Part shown: positions 44,588-56,184 of the stretch, in pieces | How the letters are laid out: the number at the start of each line of letters is the position of its first letter | How positions within the stretch are numbered: the stretch's first letter is position 1 | NCBI GenBank assembly: GCA_033557465.1 | Contig: CM066037.1 | Coordinates: 202,429,156-202,493,155 of the forward strand | Direction of reading: 5' to 3' | Source: Ichthyophis bannanicus | Taxonomy: Eukaryota; Chordata; Amphibia; Gymnophiona; Ichthyophiidae | DNA: 64,000 nt | The notes under the pieces: model-generated | Told to the model about the DNA's origin: nothing | The model's database searches: none | Seen by the model: the letters and a program-made list of their open reading frames with translations, nothing else | Translations under genes and position numbers: made by a program

Positions 44588-44686
44588 AGTGAGGACTAAT
44601 TCCTGCTGTTCCTGGAGAACACCCACTATAGGTCAGTAACTATGCTTTGTCTGGGACAAAGCAGGAAGCCAGTTCTCACATATGGG
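44588..44686. repeat. C2 internal complementary region
   Basis: GTGAGGACTAATTCCTGC, CACTATAGGTCAGTAACTA, then GCTTTGTCTGGGACAAAGC. The minus-strand junction reads CCAGA-CAAAG-CATAG, matching the CAAAGCATAG found at the left boundary of the inserted element. Confidence 0.8.
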
Positions 44687-44849
44687 ACTCCCAAGCTACA
44701 GGCTACCGAAAAAAAACCTGTAAACAGCTCAATGGGGCAATCAGAAAAAAATGAACCGGGAAGAACAGCAGAAAAACGCTGAACAGTTCCGAGAGATGGC
44801 ATCAAGCAGAGGCAACATCATCAGTTCAACTCTACGGTAGCCTGGATGG

Positions 44850-46830
44850 ACGAGTTGCATCAATTCCCAAAGAGGTGCCGGAGTAAGGCTTGGCCAAAGG
44901 TGCTATCATGCCAGGAATCTGCATCCAGACAGTAGTGTGCTGTGAAAGCATAGACAGACGACTATGTAGGAGCCCTACAAATCTCTACTGTGGAGGTCAG
45001 CTACAGAAGGTGCCAGAGCTCAGACATTTGCGCCATAACATGTCAGTCCAAATTGAGCCTAGCCTAGGTGTAAGCAAAGGAAATGAGGTCCGCCACCCAA
45101 GTGGAGAGGGTGCATTTGGAAAAGGCGAAACCCAGTCGGGTTGGGGTCAAAAGAGACGAAGAGCTGGAGGGAGTGGTGGTGGGCTTTAGTGCGCTCCAGA
45201 CAAAGCCAGTGCTCTCCTATAATCCAAAGTGTGTAAGGAGGCCTCAGCCCTGTTGGCATGAAGCTTGTGAAAAATGATGGGCAGGATCACAGACTGGTTG
45301 AGGTGAAAAGTGGAAACCATCTTAGGAAAAAACTTGGGATGTGTGCAGAGGACCACTCTATTCTTGTGAAATCTGTTATACAGTGGATGCACTACCAACT
45401 TTTGTAACTCAATGACTCTGCACGCCGAAGTGAGCACTACCAAAAAGATAACCTTCCAGGTAAGAGGGCAGGAGTGAGCAGCTGACCAAGGACAACATTC
45501 AGATCCCACACAACTGATGGCGGCCAGATCGGGGGACAGGACAACAAAAGACCCCTCATGAACCGTCCGATGGGAAGATGGACGGAAAGGGGCTTACTAG
45601 CTACTGCATGGTTGTAAGTTGCTAGGGCACTGGAGGTGCACTCTGACCAAATTAAATTTCAATGCAGAGTTAGAGAGATGTAGCAAGAGAGTACCATCTG
45701 CACAGAGCACAGACTCTGATCTCACTTTCTGGGATCACATTTCACATGTTTCCAAGACCTCATTCTTTCTTCGTCAAATTCGTGCCATTCGCCCCTTTCT
45801 CACCACTCAGGCTCTCACCACTCTTCTCCTTTCTTTGCTCATATCACGTGTTGACTTCTGTAATTCAGTGCTGGCTGGTCTCCCACACTCGCAAATCTAT
45901 CGCTTGCAACGCATTCAGCATACAGCTGCATGCCTTATCTTTCACTCCTCTCCCCAGGATCACATCACCCCCCTTTTGATTCACCTTCACTGGCTTCCCG
46001 TCGAATTTCGAATGCGTTATAAGATTCTTACATTGGTCCATCACGTCATGTACACCCACATACCACAATACCTGGCAGACCTTATTCAATCCCATACTCC
46101 TAGCCGTTCACTCCAGTCACTTCATGTCAATCGTCTTCACCTCCCTTCCCCCTCTCGTGCCCATCTGCAAACCACCCGCTCATCCGCTTTCTTCTTTCTC
46201 GGTCCTGCACTATGGAACTCCCTCCCTACCTCTCTCAGACTCGAACAGCAATTTACAACATTGAAAAAAGACCTGAAAACCCACCTTTTCTCCATTGCTT
46301 TTGACCTCCCCTCTCTTCCTGTGTGAAATTACCTTTTTCCTCCTCTTTCTCACTCCCTTTCCTCTTAGTCACATGTGTTAAATGTCTTGAGTGCTTTCCT
46401 GTCGCATTGTAATTTCCTTTCCTTTTCCGGCCTATTGGCCTACTTTTTGTATTTTACTCTGTAAACCGCTATGTTATAATTTGAATGGCGGTATATCAAA
46501 ACTAATAAACATAAAGCCCTGTCTGCACACTAGAGTGAAAATCTGCATCACTTTAAAGCATAGGCGCATCTGGTGGAGTCCCTGCTGAAGGCAAGAAGAA
46601 TATCTTCAGCATCTGTCAGTAAGAGCTATCTGCTTAGCATCCAAGCCGTGATCGATAGGGGTTTGAGGCTTGGATAGGGGAGGGCCCCCTCCTGATTTAG
46701 AAGATCTGGGGCACAGCCAAGAGGAATCTACAGTCTCCGGGAGAGTTTAAGCAGCAGGGGAAACTAGGGCTGTCTGGGCCAATGCGGTGCTATGAGTATC
46801 ATGGTGGCTTTGTCCACCTGCAGTTTGAAG
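44850..46830 (-). pseudogene. Tyrosine recombinase of DIRS C2, split by a LINE
   Basis: Catalytic part at 45509-45059. Box I reads TSACRVIELQKL, and the RVxEL arginine is kept. HTLDYRRALAL follows. The HxxR and Tyr boxes (44930-45060) are heavily decayed. The core-binding-like part resumes after the LINE at 46522-46830. Many frameshifts. Confidence 0.7.
45705..46521 (+). mobile_element. L2-group LINE 3' fragment inside C2
   Basis: Open from about 45728 to 46326 with FLRQIRAIRPFL, SRVDFCNSVLAGLPH, RLQRIQHTAACLIF, HLHWLPVEFRMRYKI and ALWNSLPTSLR, the conserved C-terminal region of L2/CR1-group ORF2. The 3' UTR ends TAAACCGCTATG, GGCGGTATATCAAAAC, TAATAAA. A target duplication TCTGCACA flanks it (45697-45704 and 46522-46529). 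Strongly 5' truncated: no RT catalytic motifs. Confidence 0.85.
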
Positions 46831-48735
46831 AGGGTCTCGGCCACTAATGGAATCAGCGGGTAGGCATAGAGAAGGTCATCGCTCCAATCCAGAAGGAAGG
46901 CATTGGAGGCTATTTGATTGCTGCAGGGGACCCTAGAGCAAAACTGCAGCAGCTTGAAGACAAGGTCCATGGATGGGGTGCCCCATATCGGAAGGATGTG
47001 GTTGGCTACCCGGTGTTGAGAGACCACTCTTGTGATTGGAGAACTCTGCTAAGTTGATCCACCAATGCATTGAGCTCCCCTGGTAGATAAATCGCCTGGA
47101 AGAGTATTTTGTGCATGGAGGCAAACTTCCAGAGATGGACTGCTTCCCAGCAGAGGAGATACAAGCCCGTGCCACCTTGTTTATTGATGTAGAATATGGC
47201 CATCTGGTTGTCCATTTGTAAAGGTAGACCTGATTGAAGAACTGTTGCCGGAACACTCGTAGGGCATTGGCGATGGCCCAGAGCTCAAGAAAATTGATTT
47301 GATGGAGGCTCTCTGCCATCATCCAGAGACCCTGTATTTATTTATTTATTTATTTAACAATCATTTATATCCCACATCTTCCAGAGTTCAGATGCGGCTT
47401 ACAATTGAACAACAGTCAACAAAGCAAGGGCTTGTTTTACATGGAACAATTTTTTACATACTTCTGTATGCGCAGGCCATCCAAATGGACGTCCCAGCCC
47501 AGCTTGGATGCATACGTCCTCAGCACTCTCTAATGTATGGAGGCCTAGAAGGGAAGGCCCGCAAGCAGGCGCTGCTGTTCCTGCCACCAGGAGAGGGATT
47601 CCTTGAGTGGCAGAGTTACCGTGATACTGTCCGAGAGACGGCCAGTTGCCTGTGCCACTGCATACAGAGCGTTCACTGCACCTGATGCATGTGAAGGCAA
47701 GTTAAGAGGGTGACATGGACAGTGGAGTCCATGTGACCCAGGAGGTGCAGCATTTGTCGAGCTGTGACCAACGAGCAACACTGGACCTTGTTCGCCAGGA
47801 TGGCTATGTGCTGGACCTGGGCTGCCGGGGGAAAGGCTTGAGCCAGAAGTGTCAAGGGGAACTCCAAATGAACTTAAGGTGCTGAGAGGGTTGAAGGTGG
47901 GACATTCGGTAGTTGATGACAAACCCCAGCAGTTCCAGTGCTTGAATGGTGTGGGTCATGGATTGCCACACCTCTTCCAGCGTTGCGCCCCTGATGAGCC
48001 AGCCATCCAGGTAAGGGAAGACAAAGACACCCTGGGTCCGAAGGAAGGTGGCGACAACCACCAAGCATTTTGTGAAGACCAATGGGGCCGGAGGCAAGGC
48101 CGAAGGGTAGAACCTTGTATTGATAATGCTGTCCACTGAGCATGAAGCAGAGATACTGACAATGCATGGGGTGAATTAGGATATACGTGTGGGCATCTTT
48201 GAGATCCAGGAAGCACAGCCAATCTTCCCAGCAGAGGTAGGGCAGCAATATTCCAAAGGAAACCATCTTGAACTACTTCTTTTCCAGGAAGCGATTGAGA
48301 TTGTGGAGATCCAAAATAGATCTGTAGCCATCGGACCTCTTGAGGACCAAGAAGTAGCAGGAGTAGAACTCTCTTCCTACTAGAGATGATGGAATGAGTT
48401 CCACAGCCCGATCTGCTAAGAGGGCCTGGATCACCTGCTGGAAAAGCACACAATGGTGTTCCTGGAGAGGGTACTGGAAAGAAGGTGGGAGGAAGCTGTT
48501 GGAAATGCAGCCGGTATCCTTCGTGGACCACCTAGGAGGGCCCAGGTGTTGGAGGTTTTGATGGCCACCTGTGGGCAAAATATACCAGCCGCCCCTCACT
48601 TGAGGTTGAAAGGAGTCCGGAAAGGGAAGAAGGGCCATGGTCCTCATGCACAGAGTCAAAAACCCCATCAGGCTGCGACTGCAATGCTGGTTGGGGCTTA
48701 GGGGCCGCTGATGACGGGGTCATCACCGGCACCAA
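46764..48735 (-). pseudogene. RT-RNase H of DIRS C2, decayed
   Basis: RNase H: MDNQMAIFYINKQGGTG at 47215 and ALVDQLSR near 47065. RT: PFGLASG near 48090, VFVFPYLDGWLIRG near 48010 (second aspartate of YLDD changed to Gly), PHILILIHP-like motif A region near 48190 and RLVYFAHRW near 48600. At least five frames are used. A LINE tail interrupts at 47338-47467. Confidence 0.75.
47338..47467 (-). mobile_element. LINE or SINE 3' tail inside C2
   Basis: Starts (TTTA)n, then ACAATCATTTATATCCCAC and GATGCGGCTTACAATT: the reverse complement of an L2-group tail. A short CTGTA occurs on both sides. Confidence 0.65.
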
Positions 48736-50064
48736 AGAACCAGAGGTGACCAGATCCCTGGGAGCTTGCTAAGCCATGAAGGCAGCGAAGCTACACTCCA
48801 ATGCCTGCATCCTCTCTGCGAGGAACAAGGGCTCCGATGCCAGCAGAACCGGCACCACGCCCATCACTGCCGATGCTGGCTCCCTCAGTGAGGTCTCTTC
48901 GATGATAATATTTATTTATTTTGTTTATTTTATTTATTTAATGTTTCTTCTATACCGCGCTATTTAATATCAGTGAACATAAGAACATAAGATATGCCAT
49001 ACTGGGTCAGACCAAGGTCCATCAAGCCCAGTATCCTGTTTCCAACAGTGGCCAATCTAGGTCATATGTACCTAGCAGTTTCCCCAAAAGACACAGGTTC
49101 CACAATGCTTGTACTGGGTCAAGCATTGATATCCTGGGTCCCTTCTTAATAATGGTTTATGGACCTTTCCTCCAGGAACTTGTCCAAACCTTTTTTAAAC
49201 CCAGCTACACTAACAGCCTTTACTACATCCTCCGGTAACAAATTCCAGAGTTTGATTACACGTTGAGTGAAAAAATATTTTCTTTTATTAGTCTTAAATA
49301 GTTTACCTTGTAGCTTCATTGCATGTCCCCTAGTCTTTCTATATTCTGATAACGTAAACAATCGGTTTACATACAACAGTAGATTATACGTTGCAGACTG
49401 AGCTGCGCTGTATTTACAGAGAAACAGGTACTATAACTTGGACATCGCTGGGGTAAATATTTACAAAGCTTACATACATATATTCACAGAGTGTATTTAC
49501 ATGCTACTGTTTACAAGGAGCATATAATCAAGGCTATAATAGCCTTGGGAGTCCCACGCCAACCCTCCTGGGCCTCAGGAAGCAACTCCTCCTACAGGGG
49601 CAGCTCAGTGGGCCACTCTCAGCTCTCGCCCTCAGAATCGTGTCAAGGGCTGTAATGGCGATTTCCATGGGATTTAGACTTGGACTCAGCATCACCCTTC
49701 GATGCTGAAGGGGTTGAAGACTGTTCCTTCTGGGGGTGCTCCTCTGAAGGAGAGTTGCCGTTCCGGTGCCTCATGACCTCTTGGCTCAGAATGAGCTTGA
49801 CCCCCACGCAAAGCCGAAGCCTCTGTGGGGGCCTCTGAGGGCGTCGAAGCCGGGGTCGATGCCGATGCTTCGGAACCAAACAGTGTTTCCAACTGCTGTT
49901 CCTGGTTCTTCAGCTCTTTGCGTGTCATCTGTAAAAGAGTGCAGGTTGAAGGCTTGTAGTCGAGCCCGAGGCATTGAAGGTACCAGTTGTGTCAGTCCGT
50001 CATGGAGATGGTTCGATCACACCGGGCACATATCTTAAATCCACTGGGCAGTTTTGACATAGTC
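48720..50064 (-). pseudogene. Gag of DIRS C2, decayed
   Basis: ATG at about 50061 (MSKLPSGFKICARC). The zinc module reads CARC, then TGA in place of the Thr-His codon pair (SMTD-stop-HNW), then a CLGLD-like part with several cysteines changed. A Ser/Glu-rich linker is open at 49928-49643. The middle is interrupted at 48905-49535 by inserted LINE sequences. The C-terminal domain is barely recognisable before 48720. Confidence 0.65.
48905..49535 (-). mobile_element. LINE tail carrying a nested CR1-like 3' end
   Basis: The outer piece is an L2-group tail: (TTTA)-rich start at 48908, CTATACCGCGCTATTTAATA, resuming with CGGTTTACATACAACAG at 49363. The inner piece (48974-49363) is a CR1 3' end: tail GAACATAAGAACATAAG, CCATACTGGGTCAGACC, and the coding end read on the minus strand as FFTQRVIKLWNLLPEDVVK and AVSVAGFKKGLDKFLEE. 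The inner piece contains the uninterrupted version of the site occupied by B1. Confidence 0.8.
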
Positions 50065-50429
50065 AGGAAGACGGCTTCCAACAAGTCAAAGGATTCCAAT
50101 GTCCTTGCCGACCAGGCGGATGCAAGAGAAAAAACCCGCATGCCAAAAATGAAAGAAAAGAAATCCCCAAAAAAAGCAACGCTGAGGTACTGACACTTCT
50201 GAGGTCAAGCAGGAAGACACCGAAAAAACACACAACCCGAAAAAGAAAGAAAAAGACTGGAAACCAGCAAAGAAAAATCAACTAGATTTTGGGGACACAG
50301 ATGGACGTCTGGAGGGCTCCACGCAGGGCCGGATTTACCTATACGCCATGTACGTCATGGCATAGGGCCCACAGCTGGCAAGGGCCCACAAAAATGGAAC
50401 AAGTTAGCTTTTTTTTAAAAATAAAATTT

Positions 50430-50805
50430 AAAAAAAAACCTGCTGGCTGCCGCCGCGGGGCCCCCTCTGCTGCCGCGGCAGCATGGACTGACCCGCGGGG
50501 GCCCCCTCTGCAAGCTCGATCCGTCGGTCCCTCCCTCCGTGCAGGCTGTGAGAGACGCGAAGGGAGACTGTCTCCCTCGCGTCTCTGTTAAGCCCGCAGG
50601 GCTGATGGGAAATTTCCCATCAGCCCCTGCGGGCTTAACAGAGACGCGAGGGAGACAGTCTCCCTTCGCGCCTCTCACAGCCTGCACGGAGGGAGGGAGG
50701 GAGGGACCGACCGACCGACGGATCGAGCTTGCAGAGGGGGCCCCCGCGGGTCAGTCCATGCTGCCGCGGCAGCAGAGGGGGCCCCGCGGCGGCAGCCAGC
50801 AGGTT
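50430..50805. repeat. Long GC-rich palindrome inside hAT2
   Basis: Arms of about 175-185 bp around a centre at 50612/50613 (GGGAAATTTCCC) with virtually no spacer. The left arm contains GCTGCCGCCGCGGGGCCCC and CGCGTCTCTGTTAAGCCCG, the right arm their complements. Differences are mainly an expanded GGGA/CCGA run at 50690-50720. Confidence 0.9.
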
Positions 50806-50839
50806 TTTTTTTTAAATTAAATTTTACTTTAGGCCGACG

Positions 50840-51780
50840 GGGGGGGGGGGGGGTAGGACGGGTAATGGGCTATTGGGGGGGCTGGGGCTGGGACTGGAAA
50901 TGGGCTGGGGGGGTTAAGGCTGGAGGTGGGCTGATGGGGTTAGGACTGGTAATGGGCTGTGGGCTGTTGGGGGGGGTTATAGAACTGGAAATGGGCTTTG
51001 GGGGGGTTAAGACTGGTAATGGGCTGTGGGCTGATGGGGGCTGTCTGGTAATGGGCTATGGGGGGGCTAGGACTGGAAAGGGGCTGGGGGGGTTAAGACT
51101 GGAGGTGGGCTGATGGGGTTAGGACTGGTAATGGGCTGTGGGGGGGGGGTTTAGAACTGGTAATGGACTGTTGGGGGGGTTTAGAACTGGTAATGGGCTT
51201 TGGGCTGATGGGGGCTGTCTGGTAATGGGCTATGGGGGGCATAGGACTGGAAAGGGCCTGGGGGGTTAAGACTGGAGGTGGGCTGATGGGGTTAGGACTG
51301 GTAATGAGCTGTTGGGGGGGGTTAGAACTGGTAATGGGCTTTGGGGGGGGTTAAGACTGGTAATGGGCTGTGGGCTGATGGGGGCTGTCTGGTAATGGGC
51401 TATGGGGGGGCTAGGACTGGAAATGGGCTGGGGGGGTTAAGACTGGAGGTGGGCTGATGGGGTTAGGACTGGTAATGGGCTGTGGGCTGATGGGGGGTTA
51501 GGACTGGCAATGGGCTACGGGGGGCTGACTGGAAATGGGTTGATGGGGTTAGGACTGGAAGTGGGCTGATGGGGGGTTAGGACTGGCAATGGGCTACGGG
51601 GGGCTGACTGAAAATGGGGTGATGGGGGGTTAGGACTGTAAGTGGGATGATGGGGGGCTAGGACTGGTATTGGGTTGGGGGGTTGCTAGGACTGGAAATG
51701 GGCTGATGGGTGGCTAGGACTGGAAATGGGCTGATGCAGGGACTAGAAGGGAATGGATGCTGGGTGAGGCTGGAACTAGA
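50840..51780. repeat. G-rich minisatellite inside hAT2 with higher-order period
   Basis: Units of about 25-35 bp built on GGACTGGTAATGGGCT and GGGCTGATGGGGTTA. A larger block recurs, beginning with GGGCTGATGGGGTTAGGACT at about 50929, 51109, 51281 and 51452, a period of roughly 171-180 bp. It is the complement of the hAT1 minisatellite. Confidence 0.88.
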
Positions 51781-52835
51781 AGGGAGCTGATGTTGGGGGA
51801 GGATTAGAATGGGATGGGGCTGGAAGAGTAAAATGGAGAAGGGAAAAATATTTTGTGTGGGAGGGATAAAAAATCTACAATTGGCCGGGTATTGGGAGAG
51901 TAAGTGGGGATTGAGGATAGAGGGGTAAAATTTGAGTGGATGAAATAGGAATGAGGAAAGAGCAAAAGGAGAAAGATTAGTATGTTAAAGCAGATGTAGA
52001 GAGAGAATGGAAAAAAACTAGAAGAGAGAAGAAAGGACAAATGGACAGCAGACGATGGAGAGTTAGCAGAAGACACAAAGAAACCAGAAGAAAGTGGCTG
52101 GAGCAATTGCAGCTGAAAAAAATGCACAAAAGGTAGAAAAATATCTCTTTATTTTGAATTTATTAATTGGAATATGTCAGCTCTGGTAAATGTGCATCAT
52201 TAACGTCTGCGCTTTGTTTAGTACAAGAGCAAATTAATGTATAGTTTTATTTCTACAGTGTTGTACATTCCAAGTTTGGCTTTTGGGATTCCCAGTTTAA
52301 TTATTGTCTTCCTGTTTCTAAATTGTGATTACTTGTTTGGTGATGGTCTATGTTCTGCATGTGTAACTGAGCTGAGGTGTTCTGTTTATATAATTCCTAT
52401 TTGACATTGCCACTTGTTCTCTTTCCCCAGTAGGTCATGTATTGTTGTTCTCTGAAATGTATTGGTTTAATATTTGCAGTGTTGCCTTTTGATTGGTAGA
52501 GTATGGTGCTTTGTGAGTCCTGGTAGTGCCGTTAGGATACGGCGGGTTTGCTATGGGTTCTAAATGGGCAGTGTTTGTAGTAGTTCCTAATGTGTCTGGC
52601 AGTTGGCACTGGATTATAGTAATGTAGAAATCTTTTAGTCTTTCTTTATCCATACACTCATTAAGAGGCACGCTTACTAAAAGTTAGTATATGGTAACAT
52701 TATGCAAATAGTTATGCAAATGAGGCCCCTTATGCAAATGAGGCCCCGCACCCCCCTTGGGCCGCCCCTGCTGGGGGCCCACAATTTTTGTTGGCGTAGG
52801 GCCTCACTCAAGGTAAATCCGGCCCTGGCTCCACG

Positions 52836-53004
52836 GAAAAAAGACGACTGAGGAAAGATGGCTCCTTTGGGCAGGAAGACAGGCATGCATGCGTGGTCAA
52901 CCACCCAAAGGCTTTCTCTGAAAGCTAGGGAGCATTTCCCATGAGGGCTCCGTCAATGACATCACCCATGTGTGAGGACCGACTTCCGGCTTGGTACCCG
53001 AGAG
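52836..53004. repeat. C2 right ITR
   Basis: GGAAAGATGGCTCCTTTGGG, GCATGCATGCGTGG, CCCAAAGGCTTTCTCTGAAA, GCATTTCCCATGAGGGC, CATGTGTGAGGACCGAC, CTTGGTACCCGAGAG. It is the inverse of 44346-44530. Confidence 0.8.
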
Positions 53005-53647
53005 CTGTAGCAACCAAAGTACTAGATGATGTATCAAAATATCAAATGTACGCTGAATAAGATGCTTACCACATATTTCAGATATCTGTGACTGAATATG
53101 GTCTTTTGTGTCACCTGATAAGGCAGTGTTTTTCACAGACTTGCTGCTCGAATACCTCCATAAAGGTTGTTCTGCTTTCTACTTGCATCATGCAAGTCTT
53201 GGTGAGTTTCAGCCATATGCCATCCAAAATCCCACACTATTCTCATGAGAAAGCCCTGTGAGAGTCTGAGCACTGTGCAGTTCACTCACTGAGAGCTATG
53301 TAGTGCTGGAAGAAAACAGAATAGATGCCCAAGAGGTGGTGCTACCAACAAGCCACCAGAGAATGAAAAGGGTGGATTATAAACTGGAGAGAGAGAAAGG
53401 GGGAGTGTCAGCTCGAAGATGATATGGTGGAGAAAGAAAGCCTGACCCCTAGTGGTAGTATCGCAAGACTATTGCTAGGGGGCCGACACTGCCATTTTGA
53501 GGGCAGGAGTCACTAGGACAGAAGCAACTGGGGATTACTCCTGCCCCTGTCCCTAACTACCCACCAGGGAGACTCCTGGTAGGTGCTGGAGGGTTGCAGA
53601 GAGTATGGTACATTTTAAAGCACTGGCCCAGTCCTTTCAAAATTTAT
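53005..53647. other. No recognised feature
   Basis: No gene or element assigned. It may continue the debris left of C2, but I see no specific match. Purine-rich GAGAGAGAAAGGGGGAG occurs near 53385. Confidence 0.35.
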
Positions 53648-53928
53648 TTTATTTATTTATTTAGCTGTATTTATATCCCGCTTTTCACCGGGTCAAAGCG
53701 GTCAATTGGGAGATACATTTAACACGAGGGGATATGACACACATACGGTAATACTTACAGGGAACATGGGCAATGGAGGGTTAAGTGGCTTGCCCAAGAC
53801 CACAAGGAGTACCTATAGGACTAGAAATCCCAGTCCCTTCGGCCTGAGATTTCTGTCCCCAGGTGGGACTTGAACCCCCGGCCCTCCGGCCTGAAGTACC
53901 TTGTCCTAACCACTAGGCCACACCTCCC
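53648..53928 (-). mobile_element. CORE-type SINE, minus strand, same subfamily as 8375-8661
   Basis: On the minus strand: GTGGCCTAGTGGTTAGG, GGTTCAAGTCCCACC (B box), CAGGCCGAAGGGACTGGG, CCTTGTGGTCTTGGGCAAG, then GACCGCTTTGACCC, AAAAGCGGGATATAAATAC and (AAAT)n. It aligns along its length with the copy at 8375. I could not fix a convincing target duplication. Confidence 0.88.
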
Positions 53929-54144
53929 ACCAGAAAGTTCAATTTTGAGCCTGGTATCTTTGCGTTGCTGAGGATAGGAATGCCAAATATTCCTCACTGC
54001 GGCAATGCAAAAATATAGAAGACTAGTGAACACCATGTTAAGTGTTATGGTAAAATAGTGCCTTTTACTGCAGCTTAGGACCTATGGTCCTTAAACTGTA
54101 AGCTCTGTGGTGATAGGGAAAGATCTATTGTACGTCCAACATTC
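53929..54144. other. No recognised feature
   Basis: Short interval between SINE and LINE; nothing recognised. Confidence 0.35.
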
Positions 54145-54149
54145 TAAAT

Positions 54150-55076
54150 ATGATATATGCAATGAACCACCCACACAAGACTCTCATCATTCTAGGAGAC
54201 CTGAACCTCACATCTGCATCTACAACAATGGAAACGGCTTTTCACAAAGCAATGGAATCCATTCACCTAAAGCAGATCCTCTCTGTTCCCTCACATCGCT
54301 CTGGCTCTACACCAGATTGCATTTTTGTACCAAAGAACACCCTGAATCACGGTCTCATAAAACCACCTAAAACCACACCAATACCATGGTCAGATCACCA
54401 TGCTATACGATTCGAGCTCCTCCAAAATACCCACCATTCATCTTGGAGAACTGAACAGCCAAACAGACGCTTCAAAGCTTTTAACAAGGAACAATTCCTC
54501 AAAGACACCTTGCAGTCCCTTCCCCAAGACTTCACCGACCTAGACGAAGCTATTAACACATGGAATAACACTATCCAGGCAGCATCTCAAACCCCACCTC
54601 AAAAGAGCTCAAACTACAATAAAAACAGATCTAGAACGACACGTTGGTATTCAAACACCATAAGAGAATCCAAAAGGAAATTACGACAATTGGAACGCCG
54701 CTGGAGACATAACAAATCAGAAACTACATTGAGACAATATCAGGAGATGCAAAAAGAATATAATAATATAATTAACAAGCATAAACAAGAATACCATACA
54801 AAGCTTGTTCCAAAAGCCTGTAACAAACCTAAGGAGCTCTTCAACATTGTACACAACCTTACAAATGACCCAACCACGAAGGATGAAAGTAAGATCCATC
54901 CTCAAACCTTTGCTGATTTTCTAATAGCTAAGAATAGTCCCAGTCACAGCACACCACTTACGAGCATCCCCCCATGGGCACACCAACTACTGATGCTGAC
55001 TGTAATATCACCAATCAATGAAAGAGTGTCAGCATTCCATAAACAAAAAAAAAACCTCAAACCATCACCGCTCTAA
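54150..55076 (+). pseudogene. LINE endonuclease C-terminus and linker
   Basis: 308 open codons. The C-terminal half of an apurinic-type endonuclease shows ILGDLNL (catalytic Asp and Asn), SGSTPDCIFV and PWSDHHAIRFEL (catalytic Asp-His). This enzyme nicks the target for reverse transcription. A basic linker follows with many Arg, Lys and Gln (about 165-225). The N-terminal half of the domain is missing and the frame ends at a stop at 55074-55076. Confidence 0.82.
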
Positions 55077-55188
55077 ACACCACCACTTCTCCATTGGACC
55101 CCTGCCCGGTGACATGGATTAAATCCACTAAAGAAGATCTAAGCACATACATTCAAAAAAAGTAAGCACCTCTCTCAACCATGGCTAC

Positions 55189-56184
55189 ATGCCCAAAGCA
55201 CTCAAACAATCTACTATATGCCCTATTCGTAAAACCACATCAAATAGCAACACTGACCCAGCAAACTACCGCCCAATATCAAGCCTTCCACTCCTAGCAA
55301 AAATAACCGAAAAAATCATTCAGAGACAGCTTCAAAAACATATTGATCAATACGCTCCACTGGACTCGCACCAACACGGATTCCGTCCAAACCACGGCGT
55401 TGAGACACTTCTCATTCATCTATTTGATAATATACTAAAAGGAATAGATAAGATAAAAAAGGATTTCTACTTATCTTTATCGATATATCATCCGCATTCG
55501 ATACAGTCTCATCACATCCTTCTGAAGCGCCTAATGGAAATTGGCCTTCAAGACACCACAATAAAATGGTTTCAATCATACCTTGAAGACAGACAACAAA
55601 AAGTAACATCCGATAACCTCACCTCAACACCCTTCCACACAACACAAGGAGTTCCCCAAGGCTCCTCATTATCTGCACTCCTCTTCAACATCTATATCCA
55701 ACCTATTTGCAAAATATTTAATAAATACAAGATTCAATATGCCATATATGCCAACGATATCATGGCATATACTCCAATCCACCAGGATGCTCCAGAATAT
55801 ATAGATATATCAACCCGCATTCACAAAGTAACGACATGGCTTACTAACAACAATTTAAAAATCAACATAAAAAAATCGGAAGCAATCATCATCACAAGGG
55901 AATCAACATTCACTCCACCTACCACTATCAACATTTCAAATACTCCAATCACTGTAAAAGAGGAAGTTCGGTATCTTGGAGTGATACTAGACAAACAATT
56001 TACTCTTCAGGCACACATTAACAAAACATCCTTCTTCAAACTAGCAATGCTCCGAAGACTAAAACCTCTGCTCAGCAAAGAACACTTCCGTACAGTATGC
56101 CAGGCAATCATCACACCTGTGCTGGACTATTGTAATCTCCTCTTCCAAGGCCTACCCAAACAATCCACTCGACCCTTCAAATAA
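55189..56184 (+). pseudogene. LINE reverse transcriptase with hidden frameshifts
   Basis: 331 open codons with YRPISSLPLLAKITEKIIQ, HGFRPNHGVETLLIHL, QGVPQGSSLSALLFNIYIQP and the C-terminal YLGVILD box. Two lesions hit the active site. Motif C reads YAND instead of YADD. Motif A (IDISSAFDT) is only found in the +1 frame at about 55475-55515, between two compensating indels, so the open frame there reads unrelated codons. The protein would be inactive although the frame looks long and intact. Confidence 0.85.

Larger units (their letters stand above)
50324..52827. mobile_element. hAT2, non-autonomous hAT transposon
   Basis: Perfect 17-bp terminal inverted repeats, CAGGGCCGGATTTACCT on the left with its exact complement on the right. 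The 8-bp target duplication GCTCCACG is at 50316-50323 and 52828-52835, inside the 5' UTR of C2. No transposase is seen. Interior order: long GC-rich palindrome, G-rich minisatellite, a short module shared with hAT1 (52040-52150), then sequence shared with the fragment at 10535-11095. Confidence 0.94.
44342..53004 (-). mobile_element. DIRS-type retrotransposon C2, old, with several insertions
   Basis: Family C relative: left ITR (44346-44530), ICR, decayed recombinase, RNase H, RT and gag, then the right ITR, which is separated by hAT2 and lies at 52836-53004. Insertions inside it: an L2-group LINE (45705-46521), a LINE tail (47338-47467), a composite LINE tail plus CR1 (48905-49535) and hAT2 (50324-52827). 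AAAG precedes the left tip (44342-44345). The right tip is diverged (CTTGGTACCCGAGAG). Confidence 0.85.

Noticed and set aside
50840..51780. CRISPR-like array
   Set aside because: Units are contiguous and degenerate with no distinct spacers, and lie inside a hAT element of a vertebrate genome.
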